NCBI GenBank assembly: GCA_905183005.1
Contig: CAJJDO010000001.1
Coordinates: 1,102,278 to 1,166,277, forward strand
Direction of reading: 5' to 3'
DNA length: 64,000 nucleotides
Source: Paramecium pentaurelia
Taxonomy: Eukaryota; Ciliophora; Oligohymenophorea; Peniculida; Parameciidae
Notes under the pieces: model-generated
Seen by the model: only the letters and a program-made list of their open reading frames with translations
Databases searched by the model: none
Told to the model about the DNA's origin: nothing
Shown here: positions 14,086-23,647 of the stretch, in pieces
How the letters are laid out: the number at the start of each line of letters is the position of its first letter
Numbering within the stretch: position 1 is the first letter of the stretch
Made by a program: the position numbers and the translations under genes

Positions 14086-14865
14086 ATGAATGATTAACTT
14101 TTAACCATGACATCATAAGAGTTCTAATAGATTTATTAAGTAAAATATTTATATTGATTAACAATAAGGAAGTAGAATTCAAACTTGAAAAATTACACAA
14201 TAAGAATAATGTCATCTAATAAAATCTTGATGTTGATATTATCAAAAGAGAACTCTATTAAATGATTAAACAAGAAATTGATCAATTATAATACTTTATT
14301 GAAGAAATTAAAGATTAAATGAGATAACTTGAAAACAATATCAACAACATAGACTCCAAAAATAAGTGATGAAATCTCTATACTTTTTAGGATCAAAAGA
14401 TTAAAAGATAATTATCTTAAGGAAACATAACGTACCAAAGCTATTACTCGTATCTTAAATAATAAATCTTCATTTTAAAGTGAAAAGCAGTATGATGGAG
14501 TCAGTATTCTAAGTCAATCTGATACTGGAGGATAACCTGATTCTGTTCCTTCAAATTCATCTCAATTTGAATACTAATAATAAAACATATAATAAACAGA
14601 TAGTTTTCAATAATAAGATAAATAATAGAATGGAATAACTATTTAAAATGAAGATTCTCCATCTAATTCTATGATATAAGAAAATTAAATATAAAATAAT
14701 TCCTAAAAGGGATTACAAATTAATAATGAACATCAAATATAAGGTGAGGGTGAAGGAGAAGTATAAGAAGAAATTAATAATTAAGTTTACTTTATTGTTT
14801 TGGTCATTGTAATAATTATTGCTGTTTTGATTATCTGGTTGCTTTATGATGAAGATATTCTTTGA
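14086..14865 (+). CDS. Tail-anchored coiled-coil protein (SNARE-like architecture)
   Basis: About 241 residues. The N-terminal half is helical with heptad-like spacing (LYQMIKQEIDQLQYFIEEIKDQ, then MRQLENNINNID). A Q/S/N-rich acidic linker follows, and the last ~25 residues form a single hydrophobic anchor (YFIVLVIVIIIAVLIIWLL) with only YDEDIL after it. A cytosolic coiled coil plus a C-terminal anchor is the layout of SNAREs and other tail-anchored proteins, but I see no clear SNARE motif with a zero-layer residue, so the class is unproven. Intron 14366-14390 is well supported. The first intron (14140-14168, ending AAG) is the weak point; the alternative reading lacks an in-frame ATG. Confidence 0.7.
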
Positions 14866-14907
14866 TTTTTATCTATTATTTTATTGTTATTATTATTATT
14901 ATTATAT

Positions 14908-16050
14908 ATGGAAGATTAGATTGACAACGAATTTTTGGATGAAAATTGTGAAAATTAAGATTTACAATAGTGTGATATTTGTAATAGGAAATTTCATTCT
15001 GAAAGAATTGAAAGACATCTTATTGCTTGCCAAAAAGCCTAATAAAAATAATAAGAAAGGGATAAAATAATATAAAAAAAGAAAAAACAAATTGAACAAA
15101 AAAAATAACACCTTTAATAAATGGATGTTGAAATAGTTAAAACTAATTGGAGGGAGGAACATCAAAAATTTTAGGAGTAAATCTAATATAACAGAAAATT
15201 AAAATAAGTAATAACAGCATTATATATTAAGTTAGAAATTGAAGGATAAGATGTAACTTAGTTAAAACCATTAGAAACCAAAGTAAATTCCAATTATGTT
15301 TTTTGTGAATATTGTGAAAGACATTTTGCAAAAAGTAACTATCCAATATTTATATAAGATGTTGCTGAAAGACATATACCTAAATGTAAAGAAATCATAG
15401 CTAAGCCTAAACCACCTAGAAAGAAGACTGTTGAAATGATCTAACCTTCTTAACCATAACTTCAAGAAAAAAGATAAGCCTAAGTTAGTACACCTTCTAC
15501 TTCCAGTTAAATGGAGAGAAAACCTATTATCAAAAAACAATTATCAGATTCATCATAACAATTTAGACCTACAAGTTTATAAAAATTTATAGCTGAATAA
15601 TCTGGCAAAGCAAATTTAACAAATATAGGTATCTAATCATATTATAAATAGGTTTTATTGATTGTAAAGCAAGAGCTACTGCTATCTAAGATACAGAATG
15701 TCCACATTGTAATAGAAGATTTATATCCAGAGCTGCTGAAAGACACATACCAATTTGTGAAAAATTAACAAGAAAACATTCTTTTTGTATAATTATTTAA
15801 TTAATAGTTAGAGATTAAATATTAAAGTAGAAAAAGCGTACCTATTAAATAAAATAATTTAATGATGATAAATCCTACAGCAGTTTTGCCTTAAATACAA
15901 AGAAAAGGCACTAAGTAGTTAGAAGCAGGAAATTTGCCTCCTATTGGAAATAATTAAAAGTTTTGTACAGAATGTGGAAATAGATTCTAAGCAAATCATA
16001 AATATTGCGGTGGATGTGGACGCAAAAGGGAACCTGAAATTGTAATTTGA
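14908..16050 (+). CDS. C2HC zinc-finger protein (ZC2HC1-like) with C-terminal zinc ribbon
   Basis: A 364-residue protein with introns 15629-15651 and 15787-15811. It carries three C2HC fingers of the zf-C2HC_2 type: CDICNRKFHSERIERHLIAC near the N-terminus; CEYCERHF...ERHIPKC in the middle; and CPHCNRRFISRAAERHIPIC after the first intron. The protein ends with a treble-clef or ribbon-like CTECGNRFQANHKYCGGCG. The linkers are basic and Q/P/S-rich. This finger type occurs in ZC2HC1 proteins, which are common in ciliated organisms; the biochemical role is not known. The second intron end (15811) was chosen because only that acceptor joins the frame to the final CXXC pairs. The start 14908 is 42 bp past the preceding stop. 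Confidence 0.9.
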
Positions 16051-16417
16051 AATATCAACATTCATGATAACTTATTATTTTATATATATTAAAACAAATT
16101 TTTGATTTTAATTTCAATTAGGATTTATTAGGATTTCACTCATTCATTAAATTTATGATTGTTTTTATTTAAAATCTAGCATATAGTTCATACTTTTAAA
16201 CAATTGTATTAAAAATTTATCAATCAATTGATCAGTACTTAATTAAATTTTTTTTAATTCTTAAGATTGCTTTGATCAAAGTTATTCGGAAATGCTTATT
16301 TACTAAATGAAAATAATTATTATTTAAATTATCTTAAAATATTGTATTCTTAATAGAAAATTCAAGTTATAGATAAGATTACTTAATAAAAATTATAAAT
16401 TATATAGAATAGATTTA
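16051..16417. other. Convergent intergenic region
   Basis: AT-rich spacer between two convergent genes (zinc-finger protein + and ankyrin-kinase -). It should hold both 3' UTRs. Nothing else was recognised. Confidence 0.4.
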
Positions 16418-17644
16418 TCATAAATCATCATTATTAACAAAGGTCCAGCCTCCTAAATGAGCTTTAGATTCATCTACTATGCTCTGCATATCAAAAACGT
16501 TTCCATCAATTTTAGTATTAATTCTAATTTTTCTGTTTGGTTTTGGCATTGTTAATTCTCTATTATAAACTATATCCCAATTAACATCCTAGAAATATTG
16601 ATGTGCCTTGATTTCTTCTGAGTCACCTTTGCCTGAGCCAAGACGCTTAGCTGGATTTCGTTATAATAACTTAGGATTTATAAATAAATTGATACTGCTT
16701 TTAATAGATTTTTAGCCTCATTAGAAATATATGAAGGTATTTTGAGTTAAGCATTTTCAATATTATAAAACAATTCTTCTCTATTATTTGCATAATAAGG
16801 AGGCAATCCAACTAATAATTCATACATCACAACTCCTAATAAATACCAATCAACAGCTTTTCCATGACCAGATCTCTTTAACATCTCTGGTGCCAAATAT
16901 GCAACTGATCCACAAAATGATCTAGCACCAGTATTAGGTTCAAGGATTCCTTCCTTAGATAATCCAAAATCTGTCAAAAGAGCATGACCTTCAGTATCCA
17001 AAACAATATTATCTGGTTTTAAATCTCTAAATATAATATCTCTTTTATGTAAATCCTCTAAGGCTAAGACAATTTCACATAAATAATTCTTCACTATATT
17101 TTCAGGTAGTCTCTTCTACTTTTATAACACTTCTCCTAAATCCCCTCCTGGACAATAATCTAAAATCATAAATAATTTATCCTATGTTTAGAATGCAAAT
17201 CTTAATTTAACTATGAAGGGATGAGATGTGATTGATAATACATTCCTTTCAGTTAAAGCATATCTAGTTAAATTATGTTCTATTTATATTATAATATAAT
17301 TGTACTCATGATTCTACTTTTATGGAGCACTTTCATAGCATATAACTAATTGCTTTTCTAAACTAAATATACTTCTCCAAAGCTTCCTTTTCCAATTAAT
17401 CCAATAACTTGAAATTATTGAGGTCCAATCTTTTCTTCTTCTTTATTCTTAATTGAATCAGAATTTGTTGAAACAGTATTTGTTAACTATTATTTAGCAG
17501 AATGAGTTGAGTTTATTTTATTTAATCTTTCCTATTTAATCTCTTATTAAGTTCGATTGTTTGGAGAAGATGATTATTTATTTACAATATTTAAATTTTT
17601 ACATGAATAACTATTTAATTGAGTTTGAGTTTATGCAAAATTTG

Positions 17645-17703
<59 letters not shown>

Positions 17704-18775
17704 TACTATTATTATTAATTTATCTATCCTCTTTTAAATTAAAACATTTTAAGAATGACATCATTTTAAGTGTTTTATATTTAGACCATATTCATTTTTT
17801 ATTCTTAAATTAAGATTAACAAATTACTTACATTATTTTTTAATATCTTCATTATAATTCTAGAATAAACGTTGGATTTCTTCATTTTATGCATATTATT
17901 CAGCTATTTTTTGTTCTTTGTTTTTTTTAAACTAAATAGATTGTCTTTTCAATAATAATTGGATAATTATTTTATGATTCTATTTACAAGCATAATGTAA
18001 TGCTGTATTTCCTTAAGAATCTTAGTGATTGATATCTGAACCTGCATTCATCAATATCATCAAGACTTCTTCGTATCCACTTATATTTAATTTAACAATT
18101 CAATACTTAATGGCAGCTAAAATTAACGGAGTCATAAGATCTTTGTTTTATGCATCAATAGCAATTTACTTAAATATTAATGCAGATGTTAATTAAGCAT
18201 TCCCATTTTTGGCTGCATAATGAAGTGCTGTATTATTTAACATATCTTTAGCTGAAAGAGAAGCTCTTAGTTCTGAATTAATCTTCTATCTGGGAGGTAA
18301 TTTTACTATGATAATAAATTTAATTTATACAAATATTATGAACTAATGTTGGTTCCAATAATTAGAGACATCCTCCAGTATTATTATTCTTACTCTCTTT
18401 AATAAACCATTAGTTTAATTATTTTTTTATATCCTCTAATTCACATGTTCTTGGAGATGTTGCTTCTACTGTTTTTGTTATACCTTAACTAGAGATAGGT
18501 ATTTTAGGTTCATCAGCTTAACTTGTTTATCTTTTAGAACTTGACACTTTTCTGTTCTAAAAGAAAGGTATTAATTTATGTTAAGAGTGAGAACGATCAG
18601 TTGATGATTTGGTTTATTATTATTTTAATTGAGAAACTGTCTTAGGAGTCATTATTTTTGAAGCATTTGTTTATGATTTAGCTTAACTTAGTCTCCTATT
18701 ATTAGCATCTTGGATTTGTTTTAATTTATCAAGATATTCTTAAAGACTTGGCTTGCTATTACTGTTAATATTCAT
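16418..18775 (-). CDS. Ankyrin-repeat / AGC kinase fusion protein
   Basis: About 741 residues with introns (plus coordinates) 18306-18330, 18080-18106, 17804-17831, 17280-17305 and 16670-16695. The N-terminal ~130 residues are S/T/Q-rich. Ankyrin repeats follow (NNTALHYAAKNGNAQLTSAL; LMTPLILAAINGYEEVLMIL; GNTALHYACKQNHKIIIQLL). After a linker with about 24 consecutive glutamines comes an AGC kinase: IGKGSFGEVYLV, AMKVLHK, IIFRDLKPDNIVLD, DFGLSKEG, FCGSVAYLAPEM, and a C-tail with FQDVNWD. If intron 17804-17831 (28 nt, ends AAG) were not removed, the ankyrin frame would stop at TGA 17761-17763 and the kinase would have to start at ATG 17747, leaving only 13 bp between two same-strand genes. The single-gene reading is therefore preferred; two separate genes (17761-18775 and 16418-17747) remain the alternative. 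Confidence 0.75.
17646..17717 (-). repeat. TAA/TAG trinucleotide microsatellite encoding polyglutamine
   Basis: On the plus strand this is (TTA)18 followed by six TTA/CTA triplets. On the coding (-) strand it is TAA/TAG, read as about 24 glutamines in the linker of the ankyrin-kinase protein. The repeat is open only because TAA and TAG are not stops in this genome. Confidence 0.9.
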
Positions 18776-19227
18776 TTATTATTTTTTCTAAAATATAAAT
18801 AATATAATAATTTATAATTATCAATATAAATTGATTAATTACATATACAATTTCTAAATTAGAAATACGAAATTCAATAATACTATTAATACTTCTTTAC
18901 AATAACTAAATTAAATCTATACTATTTTCATTTAAATTATATTAGAATAATTATAATTATCTTTAATTTATCTAATAATCTAATCAGTTTAATGATTATT
19001 TTTAAATCATAATCATTCAACTCTTAAATAAAAATTCTGAATTATATATTTTTACAAAATAATAGAACTTTTTAAAATACTTTAATTTATAATTGATAAT
19101 AGTTGAACATAAGAGAGTTTAAACAATTAATTAATAAGAATAAATCTTTAAAAATGAATAGAAAATTATCAAATTAATCTTGATTTAAAAATATCAAAAA
19201 AGATCATAAATCAATTTTATTTATATA
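18776..19227. other. Intergenic region
   Basis: AT-rich spacer upstream of the ankyrin-kinase gene and downstream of the CENP-B-type gene (both -). No frame or structured element was recognised. Confidence 0.4.
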
Positions 19228-21219
19228 TCAACGCTTTGATTATAATTATTGCTATTTCATCATTCTCAATCTTTTTGATTACTCTATAGAATCAAAATAG
19301 TATGGTTAACAATTTTACTATTAATATATTTATTCTTATTATTATGATTATAAAGGATGAGTTCTTTCTTACATCTAATTTAAATCCTGATTGTATTGTT
19401 AACGTAATGTTTCTAATCAAATATTTATAAATACAATAAAACTAAGATTAATGAGTTTATTATTATTCTAAAATGTTTTAAGCTGGTTTCAAAGGCCCAT
19501 AAACAAATCTATCCTTATCATCTGCTGGATTATATAGAAATGGGTGAGGATTACCTAATAATATAATAAATTATTACTGGAAATAGACTTCTAATATTCA
19601 ATTTGTTCCTAAGTCAATGGAGGAGATGATAATGGATAATATTTAATATTCTTGTTATTCAAATGTTTAATTTCATATTGATTTAATGTTTATTACATGT
19701 CTAATATTAAAATAAAACTTACTCCCAATAGTATCTTCAATGCCACCTAATTATTGTATATTTTATTTAAATAATTTAACTTATTCAGGAGGAGAAGGAT
19801 CATTTATTGCTTATAGATATTAAATTTATCTCTTTTAAAATTCACTGACATCATGAGGGTCTTTGAAATATGTTGGCTATTTAATTATTTGACCTAACTA
19901 ATTTGAATTAACATTAAAATCTAAATAATTATTAGGAACAGGAACAAATTAACTCCCTAACATATGATCCATCAATAAATGCTTTTATTATATGGGCTTA
20001 TTATTTTCCTATTGAATCTTTGCATTCTCTAATGTTTATGAATATTAGAGCAATTATCTAAATAAAATTGTTTCACTACCCCTAATCTGCAAATAGAGTC
20101 TGACGAGAAAAATGATCAAGCAAGGAATTTTATTATGGGATATTCAATTATTATTACTAATAAGTTGGTATTTAGGGATATGCTTAGCCAAGGTTCTAGC
20201 AAACACTATGAAATGAAATAAAAGTAATACTTTCGATCGAATTATTCCATAACTTATGGAAATTGATCAGGATTCTTTATGTTAGGGTTTTAACAAAAGT
20301 TTGATGCTGTTTATTTAAAAACTAAATAGATATTTCTAATATTTACAATCCTTCTCCATTTAATTGGTTGTTATATTTAATAATAATACTTAAATAATTA
20401 TATGAAAATAAAATAATTAGTTATCTAGAATTTTTTATTGTAAATTTGACAATAATTAAGAACTAGATAATAATCATCAAAATACTAATTTGACTTTTCA
20501 TCATTAAAGAATTCTAATTTTGGAGAAAATACTTCTGATAAATAATCTTTAATCTCTTCTTATTTTTCGAAAGACCAATCTTCTAATTTGAAATCAGATA
20601 CTTTTGGTTGTATATTTAATACTTCTAATTTTGATTATGGTATTTCTGTAGCTTATTATGAAAAGATTTATTAAAGTTATTCCTATTTTTCTGATTTTTA
20701 ATCAACTGATTATTATTGCCTCTTCCTTCTTTACTCTTCAAATTTTACTTTTTACAATTAATTTAAAATTCCTTTATTGTATAATATTTCATTAACCTAA
20801 TATTTGATATCAAAATTTCTGATAAATTCATCCTACCAAGCCTTACTAGCTTTAAAATTTGGAATACTAAATAATTCTATAGCTTTTTATTTTAACTAAG
20901 ATCTTCTAACTCTTCTTCTCAATTCCACACTCTCCTTTATAATCCATTATCTTAATTCTTCTTCTGCTTTTGTATTAAGTTTCTTTCTTCCACATCCAGG
21001 TTTACGAGCTATTCCATCTTAATACCATCTTCTTAAGTTTTTAATTGAAGTATTATATTTTTCACTTAAGACTTAATACATCTCAAGAGAAGAGTCCTTT
21101 TGTAAACTCTCTAAGATCTGTTATTTATCTTCCTAACCTAAGATATTGTATTTCTTTAAAGCTTTATTCTTCTTATTTTAACGCTTGGTATTGGAGTTGC
21201 TGCTATTGTTATAGTTCAT
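19228..21219 (-). CDS. CENP-B/Tc5-type helix-turn-helix protein
   Basis: A 608-residue protein. The N-terminal ~130 residues contain a psq-like segment followed by a CENP-B/Tc5-type HTH: YNTSIKNLRRWYQDGI, ARKPGCGRKKLNTKAEEEL, then LFSIPNFKASKAWQDEFIRN. This DNA-binding module is shared by centromere protein B, jerky proteins and pogo/Tigger transposases. No DDE catalytic domain follows; the remaining ~470 residues are Q/N/P-rich with short conserved-looking blocks (SSNPHPFLYNPADDKDRFVY). It is therefore probably a host DNA-binding protein, possibly a domesticated transposase fragment. Introns (plus coordinates): 20425-20450, 20322-20346, 20206-20230, 20058-20079, 19701-19722, 19555-19577 and 19413-19434. 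The pair at 20322-20450 is the least certain, because the unspliced frame is also open there. Confidence 0.8.
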
Positions 21220-21619
21220 TACAAGTGATAATATTATTAAGGAATTTTATTAAAAGGGGGAGGTTAAGGTTGTACAAATCCTTTTATTAATTGGTATATT
21301 TATAATTATAATTTTAACAATCTTTATAATTAAAAATTTAATCAGCATAACAAGGCGATTATAGAATTAGTAATAAAATTACAATTTTTAATATTATATA
21401 TATATTAATATATCAACAATAAAATAAATTCTAAACAGATTCTTTTTATGGTGTTTGAGCAACAATATATCACTTCATCTTTTTGTAAATAGATATAATT
21501 TTATTTATATCTTATTTTTTTAAAGATGATGACTGTATGATTAATATTTAAATGTTATCCTCGTCCATCATTGGACAGTATAACAAATTTAAAATGCCTG
21601 CATAGATATAACATTTAAA
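21220..21619. other. Intergenic region / start of duplicated segment
   Basis: Region between the CENP-B-type gene start and the Y14 stop. From 21277 onward it is repeated from 22463. It contains the structured inverted repeat at 21546-21620, described separately. Confidence 0.6.
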
Positions 21620-21620
21620 T
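21546..21620. other. Nested inverted repeat in the 3' flank of Y14
   Basis: Two perfect 13-nt arms (ATTTAAATGTTAT at 21546-21558 and ATAACATTTAAAT at 21608-21620) enclose a 49-nt GC-richer interior. That interior has its own hairpin (GTCCA-TCAT-TGGAC). The right arm touches the TGA of Y14. This could be an mRNA 3'-end structure or an unannotated small RNA. It is repeated at 22732-22806 through the assembly duplication. Confidence 0.45.
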
Positions 21621-22068
21621 CATTATTTCTTTATTTACTTCAATGCTCCTTTCTTGTTAGGTTTTTTGAATGCCCAGTCAACTTGAATCTTTTTACCACA
21701 TATTCCTTCTGATTTATTTATACCATTCAAAGCATCTTAAGCATGGGCAAATTCACTAAACTCAACTAATGCATAACTAATTATAATTATATTAGCTTCT
21801 ACCCTTTAACAAAACCAGTTCTTCTATCAAGATTTAAATGTAGATTTTTAATTGGACCATATTTACTGAAAGCATCAAATAAATCATCTTCTTATGCTTC
21901 TTCATGAATTCCTTTTGCAATTAGAATCCATCCCTCAACAGCTATATTATATAATTTTTATATTCTACATTTCATTGGTCCTGGACCATCATCACTTTCT
22001 AAAGATTAGAAATTACCTGCTTCTCCTTTATATCTATCAGTATTGTCAATAACTTATTTTTTAGACAT
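21620..22068 (-). CDS. RBM8A: Y14 / RBM8A, exon-junction-complex RNA-binding protein (copy A of assembly duplication)
   Basis: A 140-residue protein with one intron (21777-21802). Y14 pairs with Mago in the exon junction complex deposited on spliced mRNA. The N-terminal segment SDDGPGPMKCRIQKLYNIAV and VEGWILIAKGIHEEAQEDDL begin a single RRM: RNP2-like ILIAKGI; the YGPIKNLHLNLDRRTGFVKG helix/strand; RNP1 GYALVEF; and the C-terminal GKKIQVDWAFKKP typical of Y14. Length and ending fit the family. The same 449 bp recur at 22806-23254 because of the N-joined duplication, so there is one gene, not two. A structured inverted repeat lies directly downstream. Confidence 0.93.
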
Positions 22069-22221
22069 TAATTTATTAAATAAATAGAGAAAGCATTTAT
22101 TTATAAACATATATTTTCTGAGATCTATTAAAAATATGTTCTTAAATAAATGATAATAGTTACATCAGAATTTGTACACTGATTGTATATAATATGATGA
22201 ATATTATGTAATTAAAAATTT

Positions 22222-22461
22222 TCATTTCTAAAACATCTTTTATATTTACGCTACAGCTATACTATGATAACTATTTTTGCATAAATTGAATATTCTAAAT
22301 CCTAAATCTGGTTGTTTTTCAGCCAATACTCTATATACAGGATTTATGAACTTCATTCTACCATTCATACTTAAAAAATTACTTAATTTATCACTAAATT
22401 AATAATAATTATATATTACCCTAAAGCACTAGGATAACTGCACTCAATTCCATAAATTAGA
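22222..22461 (-). CDS. LTA4H-like aminopeptidase, C-terminal fragment (assembly duplicate)
   Basis: The C-terminal ~70 codons of the M1 aminopeptidase described at 23408-26677, cut off at the N at 22462. It has the same stop (22222-22224) and the same last intron (22394-22419). It is a contig-end duplicate, not a separate gene. Confidence 0.85.
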
Positions 22462-22462
22462 N

Positions 22463-23647
22463 AATCCTTTTATTAATTGGTATATTTATAATTATAATTT
22501 TAACAATCTTTATAATTAAAAATTTAATCAGCATAACAAGGCGATTATAGAATTAGTAATAAAATTACAATTTTTAATATTATATATATATTAATATATC
22601 AACAATAAAATAAATTCTAAACAGATTCTTTTTATGGTGTTTGAGCAACAATATATCACTTCATCTTTTTGTAAATAGATATAATTTTATTTATATCTTA
22701 TTTTTTTAAAGATGATGACTGTATGATTAATATTTAAATGTTATCCTCGTCCATCATTGGACAGTATAACAAATTTAAAATGCCTGCATAGATATAACAT
22801 TTAAATCATTATTTCTTTATTTACTTCAATGCTCCTTTCTTGTTAGGTTTTTTGAATGCCCAGTCAACTTGAATCTTTTTACCACATATTCCTTCTGATT
22901 TATTTATACCATTCAAAGCATCTTAAGCATGGGCAAATTCACTAAACTCAACTAATGCATAACTAATTATAATTATATTAGCTTCTACCCTTTAACAAAA
23001 CCAGTTCTTCTATCAAGATTTAAATGTAGATTTTTAATTGGACCATATTTACTGAAAGCATCAAATAAATCATCTTCTTATGCTTCTTCATGAATTCCTT
23101 TTGCAATTAGAATCCATCCCTCAACAGCTATATTATATAATTTTTATATTCTACATTTCATTGGTCCTGGACCATCATCACTTTCTAAAGATTAGAAATT
23201 ACCTGCTTCTCCTTTATATCTATCAGTATTGTCAATAACTTATTTTTTAGACATTAATTTATTAAATAAATAGAGAAAGCATTTATTTATAAACATATAT
23301 TTTCTGAGATCTATTAAAAATATGTTCTTAAATAAATGATAATAGTTACATCAGAATTTGTACACTGATTGTATATAATATGATGAATATTATGTAATTA
23401 AAAATTTTCATTTCTAAAACATCTTTTATATTTACGCTACAGCTATACTATGATAACTATTTTTGCATAAATTGAATATTCTAAATCCTAAATCTGGTTG
23501 TTTTTCAGCCAATACTCTATATACAGGATTTATGAACTTCATTCTACCATTCATACTTAAAAAATTACTTAATTTATCACTAAATTAATAATAATTATAT
23601 ATTACCCTAAAGCACTAGGATAACTGCACTCAATTCCATAAATTAGA
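22463..23647. repeat. Direct duplication 1, right copy (starts after N 22462)
   Basis: Right copy of the 1185-bp segment, offset 1186 from 21277-22461. It starts immediately after the N and runs on into unique LTA4H-like coding sequence. Confidence 0.9.
22806..23254 (-). CDS. RBM8A: Y14 / RBM8A (copy B of assembly duplication)
   Basis: Identical by eye to the Y14 gene at 21620-22068, shifted by 1186 bp, with its intron at 22963-22988. This copy sits on the contig that continues into the complete LTA4H-like gene, so it is the copy in natural context relative to that neighbour (153 bp between the LTA4H stop and the Y14 start). It should be counted once with the other copy. Confidence 0.85.

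Larger units (their letters stand above)
21277..22461. repeat. Direct duplication 1, left copy (ends at N 22462)
   Basis: 1185 bp that recurs at 22463-23647 with no difference seen by eye. The left copy ends exactly at the single N. This is the pattern of two overlapping contigs joined without merging. Confidence 0.9.

Noticed and set aside
19228..21219. Active DNA transposon
   Set aside because: No DDE domain, terminal inverted repeats or target-site duplication found, and the gene has several normal introns.
21620..23254. Tandem duplication of Y14 as a real gene family expansion
   Set aside because: The copies look identical including non-coding flanks, and the junction is exactly an N. 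An assembly overlap is simpler.
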